A stretch of 64,000 bases of DNA from Candidatus Thorarchaeota archaeon (GTDB lineage Archaea; Asgardarchaeota; Thorarchaeia; Thorarchaeales; Thorarchaeaceae), in assembly GCA_019057475.1 (NCBI GenBank), contig DXJO01000018.1, positions 1 through 64,000 on the forward strand. Reading direction: 5' to 3'. This document shows positions 26,921-35,830 of the stretch, one piece after another. Made by a program: the position numbers and the translations under genes. Below the pieces are notes generated by a model. It did no database searches. It had not been told where the DNA came from and worked only from the letters and a program-made list of their open reading frames with translations. Numbering within the stretch: position 1 is the first letter of the stretch; the number at the start of each line of letters is the position of its first letter.

Positions 26921-27423
26921 CAGAACGAAAGGAACAGGTTTCAGTATTGGCAACGGGAATGGCTCTAGTGGGTGGTGGATTCAGGTCAGCGGATACCGTG
27001 GTCAGAGAACTGATTGCCGGGGCTTCGCGCGAGATTCAGATTGCCGCCTACACGATAACAGTCGGGGCAGAGGATATACTGGACCTGATTGAAGAGAAAA
27101 TGGATGAAGGAGTGAAGGTTAACATAGTAGTGAACCGTTTCGAAGAGCTGGAATCTAGAGTCAGAAACAGGTTGAATAAACTAGCACGTACGCATCCGGA
27201 ACTCTGGCTATCGGACTTCAGACCACGCGCGGGAGAAGGGGACATGCATGCCAAAGCCATGGTGTTCGACAGAGAGGTGGCTGTTGTCGGTTCCATGAAT
27301 CTATCTCATCGAGGTCTAGTGGCTGGTCATGAGATTTCAGTTGGAATACAGGGTTCTGGTGCGAGCTTGGTGGCGAAGGCTATAGACAAATTGATGCAAG
27401 ACTCAAGATCGAGAAGGCTTTAG
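26917..27423 (+). CDS. drmC: DISARM protein DrmC (phospholipase D-like)
   Basis: 168 aa, TTG start overlapping the drmB stop (TTGA). It has one HKD motif, MHAKAMVFDREVAVVGSMN (about 109-127), with H-x-K-x4-D and the following G-S-x-N. PLD-fold members act as nucleases after dimerisation. In characterised DISARM loci drmC is dispensable for defence. It is shorter than I recall for the family (about 240). Confidence 0.85.
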   Translation: MTERKEQVSVLATGMALVGGGFRSADTVVRELIAGASREIQIAAYTITVGAEDILDLIEEKMDEGVKVNIVVNRFEELESRVRNRLNKLARTHPELWLSDFRPRAGEGDMHAKAMVFDREVAVVGSMNLSHRGLVAGHEISVGIQGSGASLVAKAIDKLMQDSRSRRL

Positions 27424-27424
27424 A

Positions 27425-28834
27425 ATGGGAGTCAAGAAAGAAGCTGAAATCCATATACTGAACAACCTGAGGAAGACTCATCGTGGCCTCTATGAGAGCT
27501 ACATCACTAGTTTTCGCGCAATGACATCAGAACTTAAATTAAAGAAACGAGCACTTCAATTGCAGGATATAAGAAACACCAAGCATGGAAACGTAATAGC
27601 TTTCAGGTTGGTCATGCCCAAGATGTATCATCTCTCGTTGGAGCATGCTGTGTCACGTTTCAGGCACGCGGATAAAATCCCTGCTGGCAAGCTTAGGATG
27701 AATGTCCCCGTTGGCTATATTCCAGGATACTGCCCGACTATGGACCTATTCACTGTCTTCAGGGTCCATGGCGAATTGAGCAAATTGGCACGCAGAAATG
27801 CCATGTTACCATCTGATGTCTGGCAGATAAAACAGAACGGGAAAAGAGCCTCAACATTCTCTAGTATTAACTCAATTCTGAGAGGGACAGCTCAAATAGG
27901 AAACGCAAGAGCGAAGGTTAGTGAGCTATTCAAGCAGTATCTGAACTACTTCTTCTGGTCTTTCCCTTCTAAGGGATATACTGGTTCACCCCACATGGTG
28001 CCGGGTTCTAATTTGACAAGAGCAGTATACAAGGTTACAAAGACTCTGTTCGGCTTCGAAGGAGCGACAGAAGTGACGTTGCGCACCCTGGGCCAAGATT
28101 TGGTCTTCCCGGCAGTCAAGCTCATTGGATTGATGGTACGGGGCAACACATACCAAGTTGGCAGGTGCACAGCCATTGCTACAACAGGCATACTCGAGAA
28201 ACTGAAAAAAATGAAAAGACACTATGTGATGAACGGTGCTGTGACAGAGTTTATCCGACCCAATGTGAAGCCATTCTATACATTGACACTAGTGACAGAG
28301 TTCGTTGATACCTGGCCCGAACTCCTGGCTAGTCTTTTCGGTATTGTAGCTCGCCAGAAGTTCTATTCCAGCCGGTCGCCCACGCATATTGGCGCCACAG
28401 AAAAGATATGGTCAACGGTAGATAAGATTGACCGCTATTTCGGGCAATACGTGGGATTGCCAAGAACAGTATCATTCGGGATCAAGACTGATGAAGAGCG
28501 CAAGGACTATGCTCTCCGTACACTAAGACCCATTTTTGCAGTGGAGAATGGTCAGACATATTGCCTTCCGCCAATGCTTGCCAGTAGTCTAGAATCCAGC
28601 CGGAACCTTGATGCTGTTTGCACCAACCAAGAGTCTCTTCTAAACTACCTTCGAATGACATCGAAACTACATGAAGAGATAGCGAAGCATGGTGAAAGAA
28701 ACTTGGATTTCGTCCGACTACCAGAGTTCAGTTACTTCGTAGAGCAAGGCGCCAATACTTGGGATATGGCCAAAGAAACTGTCAGTGCACTTCCGTATTT
28801 GAACTTGACTAAGACTGTGAGGAGGTTCTATTGA
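27425..28834 (+). CDS. Unrecognised DISARM-operon protein, 469 aa
   Basis: ATG right after the drmC stop; its own stop overlaps the glycosylase start. No motif I can name. Visible features: a basic helical N-terminus, mid-region TEVTLRTLGQDLVFPAVKLIGLMVRGNTYQVG, many aromatics, few cysteines (3-4), no signal peptide or transmembrane helix. It occupies the place of the variable gene (drmE in class 2 DISARM, which is longer). It could be the specificity or effector subunit of this variant, or an unusual DrmE. Probably the most novel gene of the operon. Confidence 0.75.
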   Translation: MGVKKEAEIHILNNLRKTHRGLYESYITSFRAMTSELKLKKRALQLQDIRNTKHGNVIAFRLVMPKMYHLSLEHAVSRFRHADKIPAGKLRMNVPVGYIPGYCPTMDLFTVFRVHGELSKLARRNAMLPSDVWQIKQNGKRASTFSSINSILRGTAQIGNARAKVSELFKQYLNYFFWSFPSKGYTGSPHMVPGSNLTRAVYKVTKTLFGFEGATEVTLRTLGQDLVFPAVKLIGLMVRGNTYQVGRCTAIATTGILEKLKKMKRHYVMNGAVTEFIRPNVKPFYTLTLVTEFVDTWPELLASLFGIVARQKFYSSRSPTHIGATEKIWSTVDKIDRYFGQYVGLPRTVSFGIKTDEERKDYALRTLRPIFAVENGQTYCLPPMLASSLESSRNLDAVCTNQESLLNYLRMTSKLHEEIAKHGERNLDFVRLPEFSYFVEQGANTWDMAKETVSALPYLNLTKTVRRFY

Positions 28835-29565
28835 CATACCATATTCGGGGAACAGATTATGGCTCGCATAGTTCTTCTGGTGTTTCCAGTGTGTTCCCCA
28901 GGGAGGTGTCCATTCGCGAAGTATGTGCAGCACTTGCGAGGAAATGGAAGACCCCTGACTTGGGTAACAAAGACGACCCGCTGGACGAGATCGTCTACCT
29001 TGTTCTTGCAGGACGTACAAGAGAGCAGGCCTACCGAGATGGGTACACAAAGCTCAAGGCTAGATTCCCCAACTGGGGAATGGTTCTTGATGCAGGGCCG
29101 AAGGAATTGGAGGAGCTGATATCAGGGGGTGGCCTCGAGGAAATCAAAGCAGCCAAGATATGGGATCTGATGGCCTACTTGGCTGAAACGCCACAGGGGA
29201 TTGACCTGAGCCACCTGAAAGGAAAGAAACGCGATTTTGTGCTTGAATACCTGCTGAAGCTTCCGGGCGTTGGACTGAAGAATGCTCTATGTGTGATGAT
29301 CTACTCTCTGAACATGGATGCATTCCCTGCCGATGCCAATGTTATCCGCATCTGCAAGAGCATGGGGTGGATACCCACACAGTGGGGTCACAAGAAGTCG
29401 CAAAGAGTGTTGGCTGAACTGGTGCCTGATGAGATAGGCAGAATTCTCCATGTGAACATGGTCGTTCACGGTAGACTGATATGCAGGCCTGCGAATCCGC
29501 AATGTAGTCAATGTGTAATCAAAGGATACTGTGCATACGGAAGGAGGAGTATGGTAGGTGACTGA
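28831..29565 (+). CDS. Endonuclease III-family DNA glycosylase (HhH-GPD, 4Fe-4S)
   Basis: 244 aa, TTG overlapping the upstream stop. It has the helix-hairpin-helix LPGVGLKNA (about 144) with the catalytic Lys position of endonuclease III kept (Lys, not the Ser of MutY or the Tyr of Mig.MthI), the essential Asp in PADANVIRI (about 167), and a perfect C-x6-C-x2-C-x5-C iron-sulfur ligand set (about 220-236). Family enzymes remove damaged or mismatched bases; with the Lys an AP-lyase activity is likely. The nearest precedent beside a 5-cytosine methyltransferase is Mig.MthI, a T/G mismatch glycosylase from a methanogen restriction-modification plasmid. Here it overlaps the methyltransferase start, so co-expression is sure. 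Confidence 0.85.
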   Translation: MTYHIRGTDYGSHSSSGVSSVFPREVSIREVCAALARKWKTPDLGNKDDPLDEIVYLVLAGRTREQAYRDGYTKLKARFPNWGMVLDAGPKELEELISGGGLEEIKAAKIWDLMAYLAETPQGIDLSHLKGKKRDFVLEYLLKLPGVGLKNALCVMIYSLNMDAFPADANVIRICKSMGWIPTQWGHKKSQRVLAELVPDEIGRILHVNMVVHGRLICRPANPQCSQCVIKGYCAYGRRSMVGD

Positions 29566-30727
29566 TCCCGGAACCATGATTGACCTGTTCTGCGGTGCTG
29601 GAGGCATGTCGGCAGGCTTCTCAGAAGCCGGATTCAGTGTGGTGGCTGCAGTTGACAGTGATAAGGACTGTATTCTCACATTCAGGCAAAACCATCCTGA
29701 TGTTCAACATGCAATGGTACGTAGCCTTGAACGTGGTCAGTTCACTCCTCAGAAACTTCAGCAATGCATCGGGAGAGATGATATTGATCTAGTGATTGGT
29801 GGTCCACCGTGTCAGGGATTCTCGAAGGCCTCAATGAACCCTGAAGCAAAGGCGAACTTCGGGCCGGGAAGTAAGAACAGGTATGATAGACGGAACTCGT
29901 ACTACAGACGGTTCTTCCACTTTGTACGACACTTCAAGCCATCCGCTTTCGTCATGGAGAACGTCCCAACCCTTCTGAAGAAGACCAATGGGTTGTATGT
30001 GAAGAAGGCCAGGTCGCTTGGGCGCTCAATGGGATTCGAGGTTTCAGTATTGAAACTCAACGCTGCTGATTTCGGGATTCCTCAAACGAGAAGGCGTCTC
30101 TTCATAGTCGGCACCAGAAATCCAGGGTGTTTCGAGCTTCCTGAGAAATCGCACTTCCCTGATCGGGATGACCAATCAAGATACAGGTCGGTCGGAGATG
30201 CCATCATGGACCTTCCTGTGCTCAAGGCAGGTTCCGGTTCTCACACCATGGAATACGACGAAAAAGTGATTCGGAAATTCGAGAGAGATAAGCGCTTCTT
30301 GCACAAGTATGCGAGGTGGGCACGGGACGGGGAAGACACACTCCGACATCATATAAGCCGGTATCATTCAGAAAGGGACCTAGGCATTTTCAAGATGTTG
30401 AAACCGGGTGTTTCATCGGCCCAGCTGCCAGCGGAGCAACAGGAGCTGATTCCATATAGCATGACTTCATTCAAGGACAAGTATCGCAGACAGCCTATGG
30501 TTGCTCCATCGACAACAGTTACTGCACATATTGCCAAGGATGGTCTGTACTACATTCATCCTGTGCAAAATCGTAGCTTTACTCCGAGGGAAGCAGCGCG
30601 ACTGCAGTCATTTCGGGATTCGTACACATTCTCTGGCTGCAGAACCTCTGTGTATAGGCAGATAGGAAACGCTGTACCTCCGTTGCTAGCCAAGGCGATT
30701 GCTGAGAAGGTGATTGCCTGCAACTAA
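29558..30727 (+). CDS. drmMII: DNA (cytosine-5) methyltransferase, DISARM DrmMII-type
   Basis: 389 aa, GTG overlapping the glycosylase stop by 8 nt. All key motifs are intact: I DLFCGAGG (about 9), IV GGPPCQGFS with the catalytic Cys (about 86), VI MENV (about 133), VIII QTRRRLFIVG (about 175), IX STTVTAH (about 318), X YRQIGNAVPP (about 370). It would methylate cytosine C5 in a specific site to mark host DNA, as DrmMII does in class 2 DISARM (there CCWGG in Bacillus; the site here is unknown). The target-recognition region is about residues 190-310. Last gene of the operon. Confidence 0.9.
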   Translation: MTDPGTMIDLFCGAGGMSAGFSEAGFSVVAAVDSDKDCILTFRQNHPDVQHAMVRSLERGQFTPQKLQQCIGRDDIDLVIGGPPCQGFSKASMNPEAKANFGPGSKNRYDRRNSYYRRFFHFVRHFKPSAFVMENVPTLLKKTNGLYVKKARSLGRSMGFEVSVLKLNAADFGIPQTRRRLFIVGTRNPGCFELPEKSHFPDRDDQSRYRSVGDAIMDLPVLKAGSGSHTMEYDEKVIRKFERDKRFLHKYARWARDGEDTLRHHISRYHSERDLGIFKMLKPGVSSAQLPAEQQELIPYSMTSFKDKYRRQPMVAPSTTVTAHIAKDGLYYIHPVQNRSFTPREAARLQSFRDSYTFSGCRTSVYRQIGNAVPPLLAKAIAEKVIACN

Positions 30728-31288
30728 CTGAAACCGACCCCTGGGAGCACAAATTCACCATCAACTACACTGCTAACGACAAGACAACTACAATGAGGAC
30801 ACGTACTGCATAGAACTATGAACAAGATGAAGTTTTTTCATGAAATGATTGTCGAAAGTTTTATGAGAATACACATTCTCTCGCATCTAGAGCAATCTCA
30901 AACGAGTAAACGATTTATCACAAGCTGGTCATAAATCTTCCAGATTGCAACAGGTAATACAGTTCTTGGTTGAATGAAAGTAACAGAGAAACTGCGCGCA
31001 GTTTAGGGACTTCAAAGGTTGAACAGACTTATTCTATAACTCTTACGAGTCTTCGAAACCTCTATCATTCAGGTGTAAAACATGAACTGTTTAAAACCGT
31101 TATACTGTTCATTGTAAGTTGTACTAAGTTGAGCACCGGAGTCTAGTACGTCCAGAAAACGGCACTGGACTACTCCGTGAGGGACCTTTACAGGTGTGTC
31201 ATATTCCTCAGAGATCAATGTCGCATTGGTCCATATAAGGCCCACAATAGAATTGCCCAAGTATGTCCAACCTTGCACCAGCTGTTTG
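30728..31288. other. Intergenic region after DISARM
   Basis: About 560 bp, AT-rich. A 69-codon minus-strand frame (31069-31278) exists but has no start context or recognisable motif, so I do not call it. No tRNA or direct-repeat boundary was found here to mark the end of an island. Confidence 0.4.
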
Positions 31289-32686
31289 CTACCCTGTTAC
31301 GGAGAAATCATCGAATAGAAGGCTGGGTGCCTGAGCTCCATAGGGGGTCAATGTGACATCACTGCCGATGTGCAGGAGGTTCTTGAATCCCTCATAGAAC
31401 TGCCCTGCAATCGAGACCGGTTCCAATGATCCCTTAATCTCACCGTTTTCAATCAGAAGAACAGAGTTGGCAACTACTGAGAACTCACCAGTGCTCACAT
31501 TCGTGTGGAATATTCCCAAAGGCATATCCATAATCATGACTCCTTTGCCATCCACTTCAGCAACTAGGTCATCGATGCCCTTCTTGCCTTGTTCAATCTC
31601 AAGCCATTTCGTGGAAACCGAGGGAGAAGACTCATAGGGAGTGGGACCGCCGAATGGCCCTCCACCTCTTGAACAGTTCCCGGTTGACTCTACATTGAAA
31701 GCCCGGCCATAGTATGAATCAAAGAGGAAAGACTTCAGAACGCCCTTATCAACAATAACATTCCTCTGTTGCGGATGACCCTCACCATCGACAGCATGAG
31801 TCCCTAGACCTTTCGGGTTCTGTCCATCATCCACGATGGTAAGGCCACTTGATGCAATCGTGTCACCTAGCATGTCGCATAGAGGGGATATGCCCTCCAC
31901 AACGGGCTGGCCTGTCACAGACTTCCCGATGCTTGATAGAACGTATGGTGCAGATGCTTTTGGTGTCCAGATTGTAGGCATCTTGGCTGTTGTGTCTATT
32001 TTCTTAGCACCCAGCAGACGAACTGCGTCCTTTGCAGCCCGCTCGCCCAATCCTGCGGTTTCGAACAGCCGCTCTCTGGAAACATCGAAGTCGAACGAAC
32101 TCTTGCGTTCTTCGCCATCCATGGCAATCACATAGACATAGCAGCTGTTCATTCCAGTTCTAGACGCAGCCTGTATCCCAAGTGTATTGCCGAGGGCGAT
32201 TCCACCCCAAGAGGCAGAACACCCGGCATTCACTATCTTGGCTTTAGGGTCTGTTTCTCGGGCCTCCTCCACCATCTGTAGGGAATGCTCAATCAGGTCA
32301 TCTGTTCCCAGCTCGAGTATCTCCTTAGTGAATACGCCTTCGCGTCCGGGCTTGCGCGGCTCACAGAAGCCCTTGAATCTATCATCCTCCACTGATATCG
32401 TATTGATAATGGAGAGAGCCTCTCTCGTGCTTAGTTTCACGCGATCTAGGTCGATTCCACTTGCACATGCAAAGCCCACTCGCTGACCTTTTGCTGCGCG
32501 TACTGCGTTACCTGCAACAACACCATCCTTAGCAGTGACAACGCCTTGATCGATTTCCGCCTCAGAAGAGCTCTCGTAGTGGATGAATATCTCAAATTCA
32601 GCCGAGCTATCTAGTGCCTTCGCGTATTTCAGACTAGTGTCAGTAACAGATAGAAGCTCATCATTTAGATTGTCATATTCCATCAT
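31289..32686 (-). CDS. pmbA: TldE/PmbA-type metalloprotease subunit
   Basis: 465 aa from the ATG at 32686, six bases after AGGAGG, which lies just after the tldD stop. It has the fold of the TldD/PmbA family (the C-terminal GEFS..GSLEPV and N-terminal helical domain) but lacks the HExxxH zinc motif, the hallmark of the E subunit. TldE pairs with TldD to form a heterodimeric peptidase that degrades unfolded peptides and matures some ribosomal peptides. Adjacent tldD supports this. Confidence 0.88.
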   Translation of the reverse strand: MMEYDNLNDELLSVTDTSLKYAKALDSSAEFEIFIHYESSSEAEIDQGVVTAKDGVVAGNAVRAAKGQRVGFACASGIDLDRVKLSTREALSIINTISVEDDRFKGFCEPRKPGREGVFTKEILELGTDDLIEHSLQMVEEARETDPKAKIVNAGCSASWGGIALGNTLGIQAASRTGMNSCYVYVIAMDGEERKSSFDFDVSRERLFETAGLGERAAKDAVRLLGAKKIDTTAKMPTIWTPKASAPYVLSSIGKSVTGQPVVEGISPLCDMLGDTIASSGLTIVDDGQNPKGLGTHAVDGEGHPQQRNVIVDKGVLKSFLFDSYYGRAFNVESTGNCSRGGGPFGGPTPYESSPSVSTKWLEIEQGKKGIDDLVAEVDGKGVMIMDMPLGIFHTNVSTGEFSVVANSVLLIENGEIKGSLEPVSIAGQFYEGFKNLLHIGSDVTLTPYGAQAPSLLFDDFSVTG

Positions 32687-32696
32687 AATCATCCTC

Positions 32697-34130
32697 CTAG
32701 CCATTAGCCTGACCTCCAAAGGTTACATCGCCCACCAGCAGTTTGGGTCCTCCGAAACCTACCGGCAATGGGGATTGCCCGCCTTTTCCGCACCCTCCGA
32801 AGTATCCCGAATACAGTCTAAGTTCCTTCGTTGCGCCTTCTATCTTACCGAGGAAGTCGAGAATATTCCCTGAAAGGGCTACCTCCCTTAGCGGATGCTT
32901 GATCTCGCCTCTCTCCACCCAGTATCCGCGAATCGCCTTGAACAAGAAACTACCATCAGCATCGACCTGACCGCCAGATGTCTGTATGGCATAGACCCCA
33001 GTTCCGAGCTGCTCTAGCGCCTCCTCTTCCGTGAGAGTGCCTAGCGTGAAATACGTGTTCGTCATTCGGGGGATGGGTGGGAACACGAAGCTAACCGCAC
33101 GGCTATTGCCAGTTGGCTCTTGCCCAAGCTTTTTGGCTGTACCTCGATTGTGAAGGTAGTGCACAAGCACACCCTTGTCGAGTACAACTGTTTGGCCACC
33201 AGCGATGCCTTGGTCGTCAAAAGGAAACCACAGGCCACCGGTCTTCTTGATGTCGGGATATCCTCCATCGATTATTGTGGCATGTTCTGTACCGAGGCGT
33301 TCTCCTATCTTTCCTGCCAAAGGAGAGCCTCCAGTGACAATGAAGTCCGCTTCGCTAAGATGTCCAAAGGACTCGTGGGCAAGCACGCCAACAAGACGGT
33401 TCTCGATTAAGCTACGGAATTGCCCAGCTGGACACGCCTTAGCTTTGAGCTGCTCTTTAGCTTTCGCGCCTGCACTCTCACCAACCTCTTCAGGAGTGGT
33501 GCCCTTAGACTCAAAGAAATCAAGTCCGATGGTCCCTCCGTGTCCTTCCACGGCGAAGACGAGAGCGCCAGAATCCGTCTTCGACGTCACATAGCAACGG
33601 AGTCCAGTGACCAGAAACTCCCAATCAATCTCTGACGCATCGCTATTCGTGAACATTTTCTTGCCGTAAAGCTCACCGTAGAGCCCTCGTATGTTTCTAA
33701 TGTTCGCTCCGTGTTCGCGTGCAGATTCCACTACGCGGTTCACCATGTCCGTCTTGTGACCTAGGTCCTTGTCCCGAGGGTGGACCTTGACTGGCAAGGT
33801 GTCTGACTTCTTGCTCTTCACTGGAGACCCACGCTCAAAGGGGAGTTTCAGAGTAGCTGCCTTTGAAGACGCTTTTGCCATTTTGAACGCCTTCTCAGCC
33901 GCCATCTTAACATCCTTTGAAGCGGAACTTGCAGTGAAGGAGAAGCCAGAAACTCCGTCAACATAGCACGTGATGCCAAAGCCCATTCTTGACTTCACCT
34001 GTATGTCCTTCCAAATATCATCTGTGCGCTGCAGAGTTCTAAGTGTGAGATCATCATAACGAGCCTCTACAAAGTCAGCTCCGAGGTCCTCTCCAACTCG
34101 CACGCACTTTTGAAGCAAATCAAACATCAA
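32697..34130 (-). CDS. tldD: TldD metalloprotease subunit
   Basis: 477 aa. HESFGHLSEAD at about 250-260 gives the HExxxH zinc site of TldD. The rest matches the TldD/PmbA family in length and order (GSPLAGKIGERLG, GGPKLLVGDVTFGG end). It sits upstream of tldE with no overlap. Substrate here unknown; no RiPP precursor found nearby. Confidence 0.9.
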   Translation of the reverse strand: MMFDLLQKCVRVGEDLGADFVEARYDDLTLRTLQRTDDIWKDIQVKSRMGFGITCYVDGVSGFSFTASSASKDVKMAAEKAFKMAKASSKAATLKLPFERGSPVKSKKSDTLPVKVHPRDKDLGHKTDMVNRVVESAREHGANIRNIRGLYGELYGKKMFTNSDASEIDWEFLVTGLRCYVTSKTDSGALVFAVEGHGGTIGLDFFESKGTTPEEVGESAGAKAKEQLKAKACPAGQFRSLIENRLVGVLAHESFGHLSEADFIVTGGSPLAGKIGERLGTEHATIIDGGYPDIKKTGGLWFPFDDQGIAGGQTVVLDKGVLVHYLHNRGTAKKLGQEPTGNSRAVSFVFPPIPRMTNTYFTLGTLTEEEALEQLGTGVYAIQTSGGQVDADGSFLFKAIRGYWVERGEIKHPLREVALSGNILDFLGKIEGATKELRLYSGYFGGCGKGGQSPLPVGFGGPKLLVGDVTFGGQANG

Positions 34131-34258
34131 TCATCAGCCCTTCACACCCGCCATGAAACCGTACATCATAGAGTGTGCTATCAATTCGATGAGTTCATAC
34201 CAACCGGGGAAAGCAGCTTAAGAGCATTGGGATTAGCGTAGGCTGCAGCAATCAGAAA

Positions 34259-34855
34259 CTAACGTGGGGGATGTCTGCCATACAGCTCTTTCGCTATTCG
34301 CGTGAATACATCTTGCACGTTTTCACCTGTCTTTGCACTGGCTTCGAAAAAGGGCCAACCCAACGAGTCAGCATGAACTCTTCCCTCAGCAGAACTTACC
34401 TGCCGGGATTCCTCGCGGTCTGATTTGTTACCAACGAGGGCTCCTGGGAGCTGCTTACCTGTTTCACCATCCAAGGCAACAAGGAGTCCCCGATACCACT
34501 CAGGTAGGGCTTCGAAGGAATCTCTATCGCTGACGTCGTAAACCAATGTCACAAAGTGTGCGCCCTTGTAGTATTGTGATCTCAAGGCAGTGAAGTCTTC
34601 TTGTCCACCAAGATCTATCACTGTGAGAATTACTGGGGTGAAAGCATCCACATTGACAGCGATTGCACTCAAGTCGACTCCAACCGTTGCGCAGTAACTC
34701 TCATCGAATTCATCCAGAATCAGCCGACGAATCAACGAGGATTTACCTGTGTTTGCGTTGCCAATCAGGAGGACCTTGTAGACTGGAACTGACAAAAGAA
34801 TCGCCTTTTCCAACTTATCACGGGCACGTTCGTCTTTCCCAGGGTCTAATCTCAA
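34259..34855 (-). CDS. Ras-superfamily small GTPase (Asgard type)
   Basis: 198 aa with the full GTPase set: G1 GNANTGKSS (about 32), switch Thr in YCATVGVDL, G3 DLGGQE (about 84), G4 NKSD (about 141), G5 SAKTG (about 171). G3 with Gly-Gly-Gln resembles Arf/Rag/Rab mixtures typical of Asgard archaea, the lineage rich in eukaryote-like small GTPases. No C-terminal Cys for prenylation. The first about 22 residues precede the fold and the start (TTG) is uncertain. It is a molecular switch of unknown partner; a single-gene unit here. Confidence 0.9.
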   Translation of the reverse strand: MRLDPGKDERARDKLEKAILLSVPVYKVLLIGNANTGKSSLIRRLILDEFDESYCATVGVDLSAIAVNVDAFTPVILTVIDLGGQEDFTALRSQYYKGAHFVTLVYDVSDRDSFEALPEWYRGLLVALDGETGKQLPGALVGNKSDREESRQVSSAEGRVHADSLGWPFFEASAKTGENVQDVFTRIAKELYGRHPPR

Positions 34856-34948
34856 GCTGAGGCTTTTAAGCTAATGCAATATTCACGGGCCGTATTGGTC
34901 AGAGTTATCAATATGCTCGGGCCCTCCCTACTATAGTTGTTGAGCACC

Positions 34949-35830
34949 ATGTTGAGGTACGAAGGGTCGATTTGGAGACCACCAAGCGAAGCAAGAAGCC
35001 TAATCCTTCAAGCGACTATAGGTTGCTCACACAACGCCTGCACATTCTGTATTTCATACAAGGACAGAGAATACAGAGTTAGAGGTGCGAGAGAAATCGC
35101 CAATGACTTGGCTGAACTCCCTCGAACGTACAAACAGAGGGTCAGGCGAGTATTCCTTGCTGATGGTAATGCACTGGCCATGGATACGACCCAGCTTAAA
35201 GACACGCTGGACGTTCTGAGAGGAGATCTCCCCAATCTCGACAGGGTGGGGGTGTACGGCTATGCCAAGGATGTTAGAAACAAGAGCGTCGAGGAGCTCC
35301 GTGAACTCAATGAGGCGGGCCTCGGAATTGTGTATCTTGGGCTCGAAACGGGAGATGATAAGCTTCTGAGATGGGCTCGAAAAGGTGTAACAACTGAAGA
35401 GAACATCGCTGCAAGCAAGAAGATTCGCGACGCAGGGATTCCTCTCTCACTTACCATCATCCTGGGTCTCGGCGGCGAAGAGCACTCAGAACGACACGCA
35501 GTTTCTACTGCCAAGACATTGAATGAGATTGATCCAGAGTATGTAGGGGCACTTACCCTGATGATTCCAGGCGGGACTCCCCTCCATAAGATGGTTGATC
35601 AGGGAGAGTTCACGCCCATGAAGCCGTTAGCGATTGTCAGTGAGCTAAAGACACTTGTCGTTAACCTTGACCTGACGAAATGCATTTTTCGGACAAATCA
35701 CGCGTCAAACTACTTGCCAATTGGTGGAACTCTCAACAGGGACAAGCAAGCGATTCTTGATGTAATAGAGGGCGCAATAGCATCAGGCGATGAGAGCAAG
35801 CTTAGGCCCGGCTACTTGAGGGGTCTCTAG
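34949..35830 (+). CDS. Radical SAM protein
   Basis: 293 aa from the ATG at 34949 (TTG at 34937 is alternative). The cluster motif is C-S-H-N-A-C-T-F-C, a CX4CX2C spacing rather than the common CX3CX2C; it is followed by aromatic-lysine (ISYKD). A GLETGDD segment at about 130-137 and a GLGGEE segment at about 175 fit the TIM-barrel glycine motifs. Such proteins with C-x-x-N-x-C-x-F-C are annotated as uncharacterised radical SAM. It binds a 4Fe-4S cluster and SAM; reaction unknown. Confidence 0.8.
   Translation: MLRYEGSIWRPPSEARSLILQATIGCSHNACTFCISYKDREYRVRGAREIANDLAELPRTYKQRVRRVFLADGNALAMDTTQLKDTLDVLRGDLPNLDRVGVYGYAKDVRNKSVEELRELNEAGLGIVYLGLETGDDKLLRWARKGVTTEENIAASKKIRDAGIPLSLTIILGLGGEEHSERHAVSTAKTLNEIDPEYVGALTLMIPGGTPLHKMVDQGEFTPMKPLAIVSELKTLVVNLDLTKCIFRTNHASNYLPIGGTLNRDKQAILDVIEGAIASGDESKLRPGYLRGL

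Noticed and set aside
31069-31278. 69-codon minus-strand frame downstream of tldE
   Set aside because: No start context or motif; treated as intergenic.
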